A stretch of 64,000 nt of DNA from Marsupella aquatica (lineage: Eukaryota > Marchantiophyta), in NCBI GenBank assembly GCA_973895155.1, contig OZ316894.1, forward strand, positions 18,600,001 to 18,664,000. Reading direction: 5' to 3'. Position numbers and translations under genes: made by a program. The notes beneath the pieces were generated by a model. It saw only the letters and a list, made by a program, of their open reading frames with translations, had not been told where the DNA came from and made no database searches. Shown in pieces: positions 1 to 12,870 of this stretch; the stretch's first letter is position 1; every line of letters starts with the position of its first letter.

Positions 1-1384
1 CCAACAAGAGGTGGCGCTCCTCAAACGGAGCCAGGATGAGTAAGTTAGGGCCCGACGAAGTTGGTAAGTAAGTGATACTGAAACGACCATAACTTTGTCG
101 TTCGACGTCCGTTTTGGGAGCGGTTTGGTGATTCATGATCATGGGGAGTAGGGCTACCCAGGGGTGAGCTCAGAGTTGAAATCAGAGTGACACCTAGTTT
201 TGGCAATTGTGGGGTCCCTTGCATTTTTGTGGTTCACAGAGCGATGTTGGGGAGCCGTCGAAGGCACCGCCGGTCCCATTGTTAGATTAGGGTTTTAGGA
301 GCATGTGTGTGCCACATGCTTTAGGATTAGGGATTTCTTCGTGAAGGGTTTTAGTGGCGCCGCTAGGGTAGCCGCCACCTTTGTGACCCCGTGAGGGAAG
401 CTTTGGTGTGTTTGTTTCTAGTATTTAGGGGGAGAGCCCCAGAGTAGTGAGGGGGGGAACTCAGTCTAGTGTTTGCTTAGGGAAGTTAGCTCATAGCCAG
501 AAGAGGGAATCAAGCCAGAGTAGTGAGGTAGAGGTGTAGCACTTGCCCCAGTGAGGCAGTAGTTGGGCAGATGGCAGGAGGCCGGGTTGTCCTTGCAATG
601 TGTTACGATGTTTTGCCAAAAGATATGGATTTGGTTTAATTCCTCAAGTTTTGGTGTGACGTTATCTTTTCTGGTTCACGATTGTGTTCTTTCCCCAAGA
701 AGTGTCTAAGAAATCCTTGCACGGTTTGGTCAACCATGTGAGTAGGAGGGGTGGTGACAGCACTCCACCAACGACCAGTAGGAGTGTGCGTGGTGTAGTC
801 CATGGAACTTGATCAAAAGCAGAGCGACTAGTCGGTAGACTTGATCAAAAATTACATTTTCGAGAGCGGAAATAAACATACTCATCCTACATGCAATAGA
901 ATCCTAATAGCATCCCTCCACGTTCCCGTCATACGATAACAAACGATTTTAGTATGAGTAAATACGTATTTGTCGTGTAAATCGTTTGATAAGTAGGTGA
1001 CAAATAACTCTTTGCTCGGACTGGAAAAATGTGCTCTTGACCACTAATTCATCTCTCTTTGGTAAACAACATCGATCATTCTGCAATGCAATGATGCCCA
1101 CATGAATTTCATGAAGACATTGATCCATTTTTGCAACTATCATGTTAGAAGAGGCAGCCCCAAGCACCCCACCAAGCACTAAATTTCTCTTCCCCCCAAG
1201 TCACCAATTTTCTTATCACTTTTATCAAAAAGGAGTTACTGGAGAACCTAATCCACCTTACTTCCTCTAACTGTTTCTCTAGAAGGACATGTTCCCAGAC
1301 ATGTTGAGGAAAAGACGTAGATACAACATGCACATAATTGACCAGGCATCCAACAAACACATAGTCAATTTGATAGTCAACACA
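1..1384. other. Non-coding stretch, no gene recognised
   Basis: I see no convincing gene here. The first 900 bp are G-rich and carry a few isolated TTAGGG-like words around 285-360, too few and too irregular for a telomeric array. The rest is AT-rich with only short chance ORFs. It is probably old transposon sequence leading into the LTR-like repeats that follow. Confidence 0.5.
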
Positions 1385-2740
1385 TAAAAATATGTGGTTC
1401 ACCTCTGAGGAGACGTCCATGAGAACACACAATAACTTTATTACACTCTCCTATGCACTTGGACTAGCTAGGCTCATTGGCCATTATACCAAGTCTCTAC
1501 ATCACAATCTTTGTAGTGGCTACATAACAATAAGTCTTGCTTTGTGTATGTAGGAGCAGCACAACTAACCTAGTCACCACTAGGACTACAAAATGCCTAC
1601 CTATAGCTGCAATTGTAACTCTAGACCTAAGAGTAAAGGACAATACATCCTTGAGGAATTTAACAGGTGCACACTTAGCCATAGACACCATTAGAAAGAA
1701 TCTAATAGTTGTCCTTTAGCCTAAGTAATTTGAGAAAAGTAAATAGTTAAAGGATATTTCTGTTAAGCATCGACGACGCAATGGCATGCCCATAACCATT
1801 TAACGATCAAGTTGTCAACACCAGGAAATACGTGGTTCACCTCCACATGAGGCTACGTCCACGGGGAACACACAAAAGCTTTACTACACTATAGGCCGAC
1901 CGGCCATACCAAGCATCCACATCACAAGCTCTCCCTATCTCTCAACTGGCTCCGTAACAATGAGCCTGAGTTCCCACTATCCAAACAAACATTGTTTGGG
2001 TATAGTGTGCGACTAAGGTTAGCCCTAACTTCCCCGCTAACTGCACTCTAGACCTAAGAGTTAATCCTAACAATTCCTAGCATATTCTCTTTTCCACGAA
2101 GTCAACTTTGTTAAGCCCGAATGGACTCACCCTGTTCCCTCAAACTAGCGCCATGGCGCATTCAAATCCTTGGGGAATCACTTAGAGTAAACCCCTAAAA
2201 CACGTGACTCGAACAAACTAATAAAATTTGAATAAATACATAAATAAATAAATTCAATTAAATAAACCCTTGTACCCTTTATTTATTTATACAACGCTGA
2301 TAAAACTTTCAATGCCTTCTGAATATAAAAATTAATATTTTTACCAAAATTAGATTTTTAAATACCTTTAGTATAAGTGTTTGATTATAATTATCCGATA
2401 ATTATTAGCTCGACAAGATTAAAAATAACCTTCATTTGTTCGCGCCCTGTTCTAATAATCCAACGAGTGATTCCCCAGGGATTGAAATAGTGGGCAATGG
2501 GGAGTTGTATTCAAATAGTGCACTTGGGTGTTGGGCCGGGAAAACCGGCATGATACAACCAAGAGCATGCACATGCACACGTCAACACAAGATATGTGTG
2601 GTTCACGTTTGTCAAGGCTACGTCCACGGCATGCTAGAACTTTACTAAGCTTTGGCCATCATTCATGACCACACAAAGTCTCCTTGTACAAGCTCTCCTC
2701 CTAGCGCCTAGCTAGCTAGCTCCCTCAACAAAGAGCATGA
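1385..2740. repeat. Three degenerate copies of an LTR-like repeat
   Basis: Three diverged copies begin near 1391, 1829 and 2594. Each has a TACGTGGTTCAC-like word followed about 15-20 bases later by CTACGTCCACGG or a variant, then a stretch containing GAACACACAA, CTTTACTACACT, ACAAGCTCTC and AACAATGAGC. A fourth copy lies at 44705. The pair of words GTGGTTC...CTACGTCCACGG is, from general knowledge, a recurrent motif in LTRs of plant Ty1/copia elements. No coding domain accompanies these copies, so they look like solo or truncated LTRs. The family assignment is inference; the repetition itself is seen directly. Confidence 0.6.
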
Positions 2741-5700
2741 GTGTCCAAGAGGAGCTCTCCTTAGCCCCTCTATATGCTAGATACAAAAGTTGGAGCTAAT
2801 CACCATTAACGCCCTAATGATGGTTTAGCCTAAGTAACTAGAAGTTAACCCAAGACTAGAGTTAACCCTACCACTGGGGTATTGTACTTGAGTTTTGACT
2901 CCATTTCCTTATTTTGGTACTTGCACAATGATGTGTCAAAAATGGGTGTAGTGTTCGATCGAATATATTGACTTTGTGTTTGAGTATCTAAGTTGTCAGA
3001 TGAGTCATAATTTGTATATTTTGTACTCATTGTAGAACAAGCTAGCTAGGGTCACTTGTACACCCATTGCAATGGTCATGAGCCTGTTTATTGGTCACAT
3101 TTCAATCAAAACTATAAAGAGTGCTTTCTCAACAATTTTTGATGTTTGTGTCAATCCATTCCAACTTTGGAAATCCATGCATGGGGCTAGCTTAGAGCCA
3201 AATGGCATGATTGTGGGCACACCTTTGTTTTTCTTCTCAGCTTAATTGATGACATCAAATTTTGACTGAGAATTTTATGCGTCAACTTCCTCAGGCATAT
3301 GTAGTGGATGGAGAATCAAGGGCCAGAAACTCTTTGGCCTGAAGTTCCTGACCCGTAAATTTAAAATAAAACAAAATAAGACAGGACCACTAAAGTTGGG
3401 CCAACGACATCTAAGAGAATCAAACTAGGGAGAACTCAGGAACTCTAAAGAAAGGACAAGTTAGGTTGAAATTGCCCCCAAACTGTGTAAAGTGAACTTT
3501 AGCAGTTCCCCCCAATGGATAGCCCTCATCACATATTCGAGACCAGAAAAAAATAAAAAATTCCCAACGTCTTGTAAACCCACCCTTAGGCCCAACTAGC
3601 ATGTACGCAGATGTGAAGCATTGGGCCCTAAGAACTTGCACATGCATTCCGCCCTAAGTACTTGCACATTTTCTGGCTAAAAGTAGATCTGGTTCCTCCA
3701 ACGTTCAATGATTGCCTTTGCCCATGGATTTTCTCATCTGTAGTGCATTTTGTTTTATCTGACATGCAAAGGACAGGACCTACAAAGGCAGGAAACACTC
3801 TAGCCCTTGCCCTTAATTTAACAGGTTTTTATGGCATAACCCCCAACCCAAAAATGAGGCATCTCCACAATATTCTCCATGAATCTTTCTATGCCATGTG
3901 TGCAAAGTAGAGGGCCAACTGGCTTTGGTTAGTTGGCCAAAGTATGAGCTTAGAACAGAGAGATCCTAGGTTCAATCCTCCCCTCCACACACAAGGGGGT
4001 GGAGGGTATATGTGGATGGAGTGAAGTGGTGGGAGTATTAATTATCTCCTTAGCTGGTAGCTTTGGGGTTCTGGTTTAATCATCTCTCTTTTCTGGTCTG
4101 GTCCCGTCCCTTCCCTGTCTGATCCCTAGTCCCTTTGTGGCTGCCCTACATAGAAATGCATGTGCCAGAGGAGGGAATCTATCCTCTGCTGGATGGGCTT
4201 GCTTTTCGGATTTCAAGGCAAAAAAAAAGTAGAGAGCCAACTCAGAAAGGGCCACTTACATGCACTTGGGCCATCGATGGAAGAAAGTCAGGAAACCAAG
4301 GGTCGATCAAAGCTTAATATTCCACATTCGTCACACCGGCAAGAAAAAAGGAAAAAAACATCAAAATTGCGCCGATCCCCTCCTGAGGTCATCCAACGAA
4401 TGGGCTGTGGCCGTATACACTTGAGTGGCCAGTTCTCGAAAACACTGGGCCTCAGACGCACCTGAGTGTTGACTGAATTGTATGCGTAACGATGGGACAT
4501 CGCTACTCAATTGCTCTTTGGTGCAGTGGGTCTCAACTAGTCAGTTTGTGACGAGTGGCGGCGAATCTAACAAATGACATGCAGCTCCACAATTATTTAT
4601 GTTCCCAAGACGAAGCGCTGTGTCCACGCGCGCGGGATTCATGGGTCCATGCAAGCATTATTATATGACACTCGATGTCTCGATTATGGGACTATCGGAT
4701 TGGAGGCGGTATCTGCGTAAAGCTTGTTGGCGGCTGGTGTGGCGGAGCTCACAAACTATTGTAACTATATCTCAATGACCCGAATTTGAGATTGGCTAGA
4801 AAGCAATGACTATTTGACTAAGTCTGTGCCCAATCGGAGGATTCTTGACAACAACTGTACAGTTCTGGGAGGAGGAGAGGTGAGGAACCCTGTTGTCTGA
4901 AGTTCGTGATAAGTTGTTTTCAATTATTACAAACTGCAAGCACCTCTTTCAAGGCTAACGTTAGAACAGAACATAAAGTGACAACACGTCGTGAAGGAGG
5001 AAAGCATTCATGTTTTGGATATATGAAGATGCGGCCATCCGGGGGGTTTGATTGGTGTCCAATCTACCAGTGTTCCTGACTCGGCGTTGGTGTACGGCGT
5101 ACAGCACCATCGATCGCGCATTCCCTCATTTAGAGGCTTTTCTGTGCTTTTGACAGGTTCTGTCCAAATCAAAACTCGATTCGTCGCGGATTATAATAGT
5201 CGAAGATCGATCGAGGAGCTAGTGAGTTAGAAGCTCACTCGTAATTCTGACTGGATGTTCATGATTTGAAAGCATTCATTGGGAAAAGCAATTGAGAATG
5301 TCTGTAGGAAATTAGCGTTTCACGATATCTGCAGTCAATGAACTTGCTTTTATATATGTACATAGAAGCAAGGAAATTACAAGGCTGGGGATTGTAGCAG
5401 CATGCGGGTGAGGATGGCTAAGGTTTATAAAGCAGTTCAGTAGCTCGAGGAAGGTTGACAGTCGAACCGGATGTGATACTGTTTGCTCGAGCGGACTTGC
5501 GATTGTCTTCTTCAAAAGGGTTGCTCGGAAGTTGAGTGAATCGACGAGTAGACGAAGAAGAACTGTGGTTGTCGTGGCCTAGCTAGCTCACTAGAGCCCT
5601 TGAAAAGCTGTTAGCAAGCAAATAAATACTGCACCGGCCAGTTACTCAGTTTGTCGGTCGAATTGAGAGCTTCCTAAATTTAGCTGAAGGGAAAGACAAC

Positions 5701-5826
5701 ACTGTCGTCAAAATCCTCATCACAGTCTGCTGTTGTTAGGCTAAACGTTGGCGAGAATTCAGTAACTCCATGTCTGGAAATAGATTAGTATTTCGACTGG
5801 AGGGATTGTGGTGGAATTGAAGGGGG
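2741..5826. other. Intergenic region upstream of the MFS gene
   Basis: No gene recognised. ORFs up to about 100 codons (for example 4160-4465) show no family motif and look like chance. The last 600 bp (about 5200-5826) have higher GC and lie directly upstream of the transporter start, so they probably hold its promoter and 5' leader. I could not place a convincing TATA box. Confidence 0.5.
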
Positions 5827-8800
5827 ATGCGGAGGGAACAGCGGGCAATTATGGACACCTCGAGCCCGACTCTCTCAGGAATAAGACCCGTGATTCATTT
5901 GGCGGTGTCAACGTTTGTATACTTCTTTGCCTTTGTCATGACAGTGCCGTTCATGGTAGATGTCATGCTTGGGGCCATTTGCCAGGGTCAGATTGAATGT
6001 AGTCAGGTGATACTCATGCTGAGCGCGCAACAGTTGGTATGCACACAGCTCTCTGACTTCACATCTACTCAGTTGATGATTTTTGCTGAGTATGTCCAAT
6101 ATAAATATGTGATTTATCAAGAAAGGAATCGTCAAGTACCATTCTACTTGTAGAGCAGAGAGTAATGAATTTGGTGTTCTTTTGGTCGTTTCCATTCAAT
6201 AGGACTAGGCCATCGGAATTCTGATGTCTTCCATGCACAAACAGGGACTTGATTGATTGACCTGCAAATCCGACCAACGGCAGAAGTTGTGACAAAAGTT
6301 TCGTGGACTTGTCATCATGCAGATCACAGGAGTTTGCTCAATTATTGCGGGTCCCGTTTTGGGCGGTTTGTCCGACGATTACGGGCGCAAACCAGTTCTT
6401 GTGGTTATTCATTTGGCAGGATTAGTCCCACCAGGTGAGGGACAAGGTAGCCTCAGTGTAGCTCCCTTAACAAGACTATTGAACCTACACACCAACTTCC
6501 TTCACCACCAAACGAAAAAGGGCTACTTACAGAGACTATCACAACTTGAAGTTTGTGTAACTATCGTAGTCGCCATTGTGTACCTTCTTCTCCATCAGCT
6601 TGCTACCACGTCGGTCGATTTTCGTTAGAAGACCATGATGAAGTGCCTAATTCGCAATACATGCTTGAATTATGCGTCATAGGTAATCTCGACCCGTCTC
6701 AATGGTTACGAAACTTTAACATTAGATCGATCTGCATTTCTTTCATACCTCTCTCTGCTTGTCAGTCGACTCCACCGGTGTAACTGCTTCTTTGGAACTT
6801 CAGACAAAATGTTAGACAAGGACGAATATTTCGGCTGCTTTGGGGGTAGTGTGGTTTGCGTCATAGTCAATCACGACCAGACAGTAGAATTTTTATAATA
6901 AAAGAGCTCTGAACTAAAAGTTTCTTTGGCAGGCATTAATTGTCTATTCATAACCGGTCAGGTCCGCGCCACTCTCGTACTTCAGTACGACTTCGTGGGA
7001 ACCTGGACCTACTGGACGAACGAGATTTTGACAAATGCCTGTGTGCGACACTTCATCTTTAGAAATCATAGACAAATCAGCCAGTACACCTTTCGTTGGA
7101 GCTGTGGAGCAACTCTCAAATGAATCGAGCATTTTCTGGGCCCCGAATTTGGGTTTGTTCCCAAGGAAGCTCAGCGGTCCGACTGCTGAACTACAGCACG
7201 AGGAAAATTGATTTCTCATATAATTACAGCATTAATGAAATTGAAGAAGAATGTTCTCGGCTCATGAAATGAAGGCATTCATTAGTTGGCTCTGTTCCTG
7301 GGGTGACTTCGGAGCTGACGTTTATTGTACATTCATTGGACAGCAATACTGGCGTACAGCAGGAGCGAAGCTTCTGTATATCGATGGTGGGTGGCTTGGA
7401 TAGTTGTTTCCATAGTGAGAGACTCGAGTCTCCAGTCAACCGTTTTCGCTTACGTTGTAAGTATCACAATTATTTTGCTTTCCCTCTCTATGTGACCTCT
7501 TGAGTCGCCTATGGTCCAAAGCCTGTTGTTTTGCAAACGCTTATCAATGCAGCGACAGAACATGGATGGAGTCGATCACCGTTAACCCATCCTTACTTCC
7601 TCCCGTTGCCGAATATGAACATAAGCGTAGCAGCCTAGAGCGATTCAAATCAATCGCCAGCCACCATTTTCTTTTGGTGGTTCTTCTGGCTGCTACGACG
7701 CATGCAGGTGAGTTGACTTCAGTGATTGGAGAAATGGAGGACAGAACGGAAGAGCTAAATTCTCCAGACATATTGCAAGTATCCTGAAAACACAATATCA
7801 TTACGAACTTATAAACTTAGTGACTGGAGAGTTCAAGACACGTGTCTTTGGCCTTTAAGCTTTCGAATTCTTTGATCTCTCGAGGGATCTACCTATTTGA
7901 TTCGTTCAGCCCTGAAGCCCCGCTGAAATTTGCTTGCGCGTGTGTGTCTATCAGGCAGACGCTGTAGCCAAGAGTCGTAGACCAGCAGCAATCGGCTTGA
8001 CTGCAGCCTCTTCATCATTTGGTCTTCTAATGGGCACAGTGGCGGCATATTTCCTAAGAACTGCTGCTCAAGCCTACAGGGTAAGTGGAGCTGGATTATA
8101 TTATATTTGGGTTTTACTTAACACAGGGTACACTTTTTGCGCAACACAGTATAGCGGAACTAAGAGCAGACTGATGATTTTCTACATGTAGGCCTTCTTT
8201 TATCTCGTCTGCTGACATATGGAGGCCCCATTTGATCGCGTGACCTCAGGTATCAGTTTTATTACATTTGTCTTCGGCACTTTATGTCATACTTTTTGTG
8301 ACGGAAACGAACCCAAGGCAGCCTCTTCTTCCAGCTGAGGTAGCACAGTCAGAGTCTGCGACAAAGTTATTGCCGAAACGTCAATTGAGAAGACAGACCA
8401 CTAATCTTCGTCAAACGGCCACGACTGTTTGGAATAAGTGAGCACTGCAACTATGGTTTTTGGACGGTTTTTAACGCTACATCCCTTCATTGCGATGATT
8501 CATGTCTACACTCATGTCTGCATTGAGATTTATCAGTCGCGAGAATTGGCCTCACACTTTTGTTCTTGTATTTTGCGATGTTCCAGTCCACTCCTGAGAG
8601 TTATAGCGTTGGTGGACTTCATGTGCATTTTTGGAGTAGTAGGCCTCTCGAACTTCAACTTGGTACGCAATTTGCCCCCTCCAATCCATGAACCTATGAC
8701 TAGTATTCCCAACAATCAGCTTCATCTTTACACGTTGGCAGCTGTCCAAGTTGGCCGTACCAAGGTTCCCTGACATTCATCTTTGCAAGGACAAGAAGTC

Positions 8801-11603
8801 TCTGCACAATTTGTTATGGCCAGATTCTGACATTTCAACTGGCGGTGCAGTATTATTTGAGGGCGACTTACTTCTTTGATAAGAATCAGTTAGCAACTGT
8901 TACGCTTGTGGGTCATTTTACCTCAACTGTGGGGCAGGTATGCAACCCGGGCTGAAAGTCTACTCAATGACAGTTTACGTTGCACTCTTTCATTGTAATT
9001 ATTGTGCACTGTGGGTCACGAACCTTCTACTGTTTGGAGTTCTGTACATATGCTATATATATTTCCGGACATGCGGCACCAGTCAGTTTCGCATTTTTGC
9101 ATTAGTGACTAGGTTTGATTGAGACTGATCTTTCTTGCTTCCTATTTTCAATTGAGTTTTGTTCCTTTATCTAAAAATCAGCTCTGGTACATTTTTGGTG
9201 TCTCTCAAATCTCAAAAAATTTGTCCCTGATTTACAATATTAGGATCTGTGAATTTCTGAAGATTGTCTTTTTGGTCGAGATTTCCAGTGTGTGATATCT
9301 AAACGTAATACTCGTACATACCAAATTACTTGGGTAGATGTGGTTTTGAGGAATCGATTATAGTTGCAAAAATTATTTGGCCTCTTGTACTAAGGATTTC
9401 AATCGGTTGAGCAGCCTCATGCGCAAGAACTGTACTCAGCTAGAAATAGGATTCATTCTGTTTTTGAAAACACTTCATTTTGGATCGGTGACAAAATTCC
9501 AGATGATCGTTTACCCGGTGTTATCATATGCTTTCGGGCAGCGAGCAGTGGTTTGGATTGGTCTTTTTGGATTCCTTGGTCATGTAAGTAATATCTGGAC
9601 TGACTTTGAAACTGAACCTTCACTTGTTCGCTGGCTTGGGTGAGGAAGTTGATTTGTGATCCTCCTATTGCTCTACTATTCCCAATCTCCTTCAGTATTT
9701 ATTTCCGTGAGAACTGGTTGAGACGAAGAAGTGAAAATGGTCAAACAGAAACCAACTAATGTTACTCATTTATGTTGCAGTATACATTCTACAGCTTGTC
9801 TTGGTCAATATGGTTACCAATTATAGCAGTCTCGATGGGATTGGTGTCGTCAGTCATCAACCCAGCTGTGAGTCCCTTGTGAAAACTTTTACTGATTGAA
9901 TATGCTTCAGTTGAGATCTTGTAAGCCTTCTGAGGTGGTGAAGATGCCCATAGTGTGCATGCCAAATTAGGACTGAAATGATTATGATGGTACCACTCGT
10001 TATTCCGTGAAGCACCTTTGATTGAAGAAGTGTCCGACCATCAATTATTCCAATGACGTATTCTATTGTAGATTGGAATTTCCATGGCCCAGTCTCCCTT
10101 CAATGGGAGGCAATGAAACTGAAATCCCTTCCTATAGCCCAGATTGTGAAAGATGTGTTTTGAAGGCAACAATTGGCAGTAAAAGATATGATTGTGTTTT
10201 GACTTACATTATTGGTTTCACTCCAAACTCACTTGGTAAGCGTGTTTTCTTGTGCAGGTTGCGACCATCTCATCAAGGGTAGTCGATCAAGAGATGCAGG
10301 TCTGATTAAAGCCCTATTGCATTATACCTACCTAAAAATCTTTGCCGGTTTTGGTCTGGCTCTTCAGTACCTTGTCAGGAATGTAGTCATACTGCATGTG
10401 GAATATTGCTGTGGTCGTGGAAAAGTGAATGGAGTTCCTACTATCATAATTCTTAACTTCACCTGGATTTCGGATACTCGCAGGGAAAATTACAAGGCTA
10501 TCATAATTCTTAACGTCACCTGGATTTCGGATACTCGCAGGGAAAATTACAAGGAGTTCTGAGTGGTATTCGATCCGTAGCTGGCATTGTAGCTCCTCTG
10601 GTGTTGACACCACTGACAGGTAACTACCTATTTTGCCTCTCACAAATTACGGTGAAGGTCACACTCCTGACTTGTGCAGATTTGAAAGCACAGTCAAAAT
10701 GGAGGAGCCACAAATCCTCCATGTTTTGTTCATGCCCAGTGTAGAAGGAGATGTATAGCTCCGGAAAAAGCAACGTATCCTATGGCATCAAAGTGTTGGC
10801 TAGAAACAATGTTAGCGACTGAGAAGTTGATATTTTATTGGGCTTAACAGTTGGCCAATCAGAAATTCTCAACAGAAAGTTCGCTTTTGTGCTGCGTCTT
10901 GTTTGTCGCTGCATCTATCTTTTGTCAAGGCGTTAGTTACCACGCATCCATAGAAACAGTCAATGACGTCTTTGAAGGTGAGCCACATTCAACTTGTGTT
11001 CTACCGTTGGTTGCAGCGGCTTCCCTGGGAGAAAATCCCCCATTTAACTTTCGAGGACTGCCCTATTTTGTCTGCGGAGGTGTAATAGTAAGTGATCTTC
11101 CTCATCCATGAATGCTATTTGCTTGAGAGGTTTTGGTCAAGTCCAACGTTTCGTTGTTTAGGACATGAAAATGATGCAGACTTTCTCCTCAACAACATAT
11201 ATTTCGGATATTTTATGAGGTGGACAGTGAGAAGGAAGAATGACTAAGGCAATGAGCAAGCATTATTAGTAAATAATTCGAGACATAATGAATCACAGAA
11301 TGAACGTGGAAATGTTGTTCTGTCAACAGTTACACTTTGTTTCTCTTATTCGTAAATACGAACTAATCAGTTCCTTTCTTTACCTATTTTCTGGCACAGG
11401 TCTTGAGTATGTTGCTCTCGTTGTGGTTGCCTTATGTCCCTGTATCGGAAGAGCAGGACAGACCTTCCGAATACATACAAGCACCGATACCTTCTGAAGA
11501 ATTCGTTCATGTGCCAACACCTCCTGAACAATACCTTCATGTACCCATCCACCCTGATAGTAAGTCGGAAGACTCTGGACAAGATGAGAAATTCTTAGCG
11601 TGA
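5827..11603 (+). CDS. MFS transporter, HIAT1/tetracycline-resistance-like (13 exons)
   Basis: This is a predicted 500-residue, twelve-helix major facilitator membrane carrier. Exons: 5827-6036, 6323-6434, 7344-7456, 7955-8080, 8250-8437, 8587-8662, 8824-8937, 9503-9583, 9781-9867, 10258-10299, 10541-10619, 11017-11087, 11400-11603. Every junction is GT-AG and the phases agree from ATG to TGA (1503 nt). The N-terminal part has SGIRPVIHLAVS and CQGQIECSQVILMLSAQQ, then MFS motif A as GGLSDDYGRK (residues about 84-93). The order of conserved blocks follows the plant Hippocampus-abundant-transcript-like family, including NPPFNFRGLPYF before the last helix. A basic loop lies between the two six-helix halves (end of exon 5), and an acidic, proline-rich tail ends the protein. 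The substrate cannot be told from sequence. A second Met at 5851 is an alternative start. Confidence 0.93.
10441..10554 (+). repeat. 57-bp tandem duplication of a splice acceptor
   Basis: Two adjacent 57-bp units (10441-10497 and 10498-10554) differ at one base. Each holds the intron end ACTCGCAG plus the first 14 exon bases of MFS exon 11. Only the downstream acceptor (exon from 10541) keeps the frame. Using the upstream one (exon from 10484) gives a TAA after nine codons. Confidence 0.9.
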
Positions 11604-12102
11604 TCACCGTGTGACCCTAGATCAGCGGACTGCTGATAGCTTTCAATTTTCAGTAGCTTATAGTTCCTGTCACAGGAGAGTGCAGAGTACTTGTCAGAGG
11701 ATCGGAGGAACAAGATCTCCCAATAAACCTCTTGTAAAATAATTATGTTTGGGCACGAAGGATATACACAGAACATGAACAGAACCTTAGCCAAGTGCCG
11801 TCCGTTCTGTTCTGGGAGTGAGTTCAGAACGGTCATGTTCATGCACCGGATGAACATGAACAGAACGGCTCATGAACGAGTAGACCTTAGCCAAGTGCAT
11901 CCGGTGACAGGGTAGGGAGAGAAAAGGTTCCTGTTCAGAAGAACGCAAATAGGCGTTCATCATCAATTATGATAAGTGCTGAAAAATAAAGGGATCGATG
12001 CATCAGCGTCGTAACCAAGCCGGTTTTATTGCTATTGTCTACACTGGGTTTAAAGAGGTTGGGAGTTTCTCGTGTTGTCTTCACTAGTGTTCACACTACA
12101 GA
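11604..12102. other. 3' flank of MFS gene with foldback-like repeats
   Basis: This probably holds the 3' untranslated region and terminator of the transporter. Around 11770-11900 the word GAACATGAACAGAAC and its complement recur, and CCTTAGCCAAGTGC occurs twice (about 11786 and 11883). The stretch could therefore fold back on itself. No coding content was recognised. Confidence 0.45.
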
Positions 12103-12244
12103 GAGTCTGGGATTTTCCTCGTGTGTGCTTCACTAGTCTACACTGGGCGAAGAATTTGCGAATTTACTCGACTGAGTCTGGGATTTTCCTCGTGTGTGCT
12201 TCACTAGTCTACACTGGGCAAAGAATTTGCGAGTTGACTCGACT
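12103..12244. repeat. 71-bp tandem repeat, two copies
   Basis: Two units of 71 bp begin at 12103 and 12174 with GAGTCTGGGATTTTCCTCGT and share CTTCACTAGTCTACACTGGGC. A more diverged partial unit precedes them near 12040-12100. No ORF of interest. Confidence 0.85.
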
Positions 12245-12375
12245 TGTTTTCTTCGTTTGGCGTGACTTACATCAAGGGGCAGAAAAAGGAGACTGTGTCA
12301 CAATAGATTCAATAGATTGAGTTTTCACTCAAACCACACCTGCCCATATAAAAGCCCCATTCTTTGCCTCACTAC

Positions 12376-12870
12376 TCAGCAAACGTGTCCTTGTGGTGAA
12401 CAGTGTCTCATCATGAAAAGTGGAGTAGTAAGCACCTCTTGTGGCGGTGGTCTATCATACAAGGTGGAGTAGTAAGCACCTTTGGTGGAGCTCAAACCCA
12501 TTCTTGAATCTGTGCAAGTTGGAATATAGTCAGCACCTTTTGTGGAGTTTAAGCTCATTGCTGAATCTGTGCACCTTATAATGAGAGCTACTAGTAACCC
12601 ATGACTCTTTACAGGTGCAACCTGTGCACTTATTATATCTGTGCACCTTATAATGAGAGCTACTAGTAACCCATGACTCTTTACAGGTGCAACCTGTGCA
12701 CTTTATAATAAGAGGTATGAGTAACCCAAAGTGTCTCATCATAAAAAGTGGAGTACTCAACACCTTTTGTGGAGCTCAAAAGCAATTTACTAAACTTGTA
12801 CAATTTATAATGAGAGCTACGAAACCCATAACTTTTTATCGGTGCAACCTGCGCACTTTATAATATCCAT
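12376..12870. repeat. Nested minisatellite block (72-bp and related units)
   Basis: A clear 72-bp tandem pair starts at 12565 and 12637 (ATCTGTGCACCTTATAATGA at each head). Around it, shorter words such as GTGGAGTAGTAAGCACCT and CTTTTTGTGGAGCTCAA-like segments recur from 12415 to 12775. A worn third 72-bp-like copy lies near 12790-12865. Confidence 0.8.

Noticed and set aside
285-360. TTAGGG-like words suggesting telomeric repeat
   Set aside because: Only a few irregular, non-tandem copies among other sequence.
11537-11857. 106-codon minus-strand frame at the end of the MFS gene
   Set aside because: It overlaps the last coding exon and foldback-like repeats and shows no motif.
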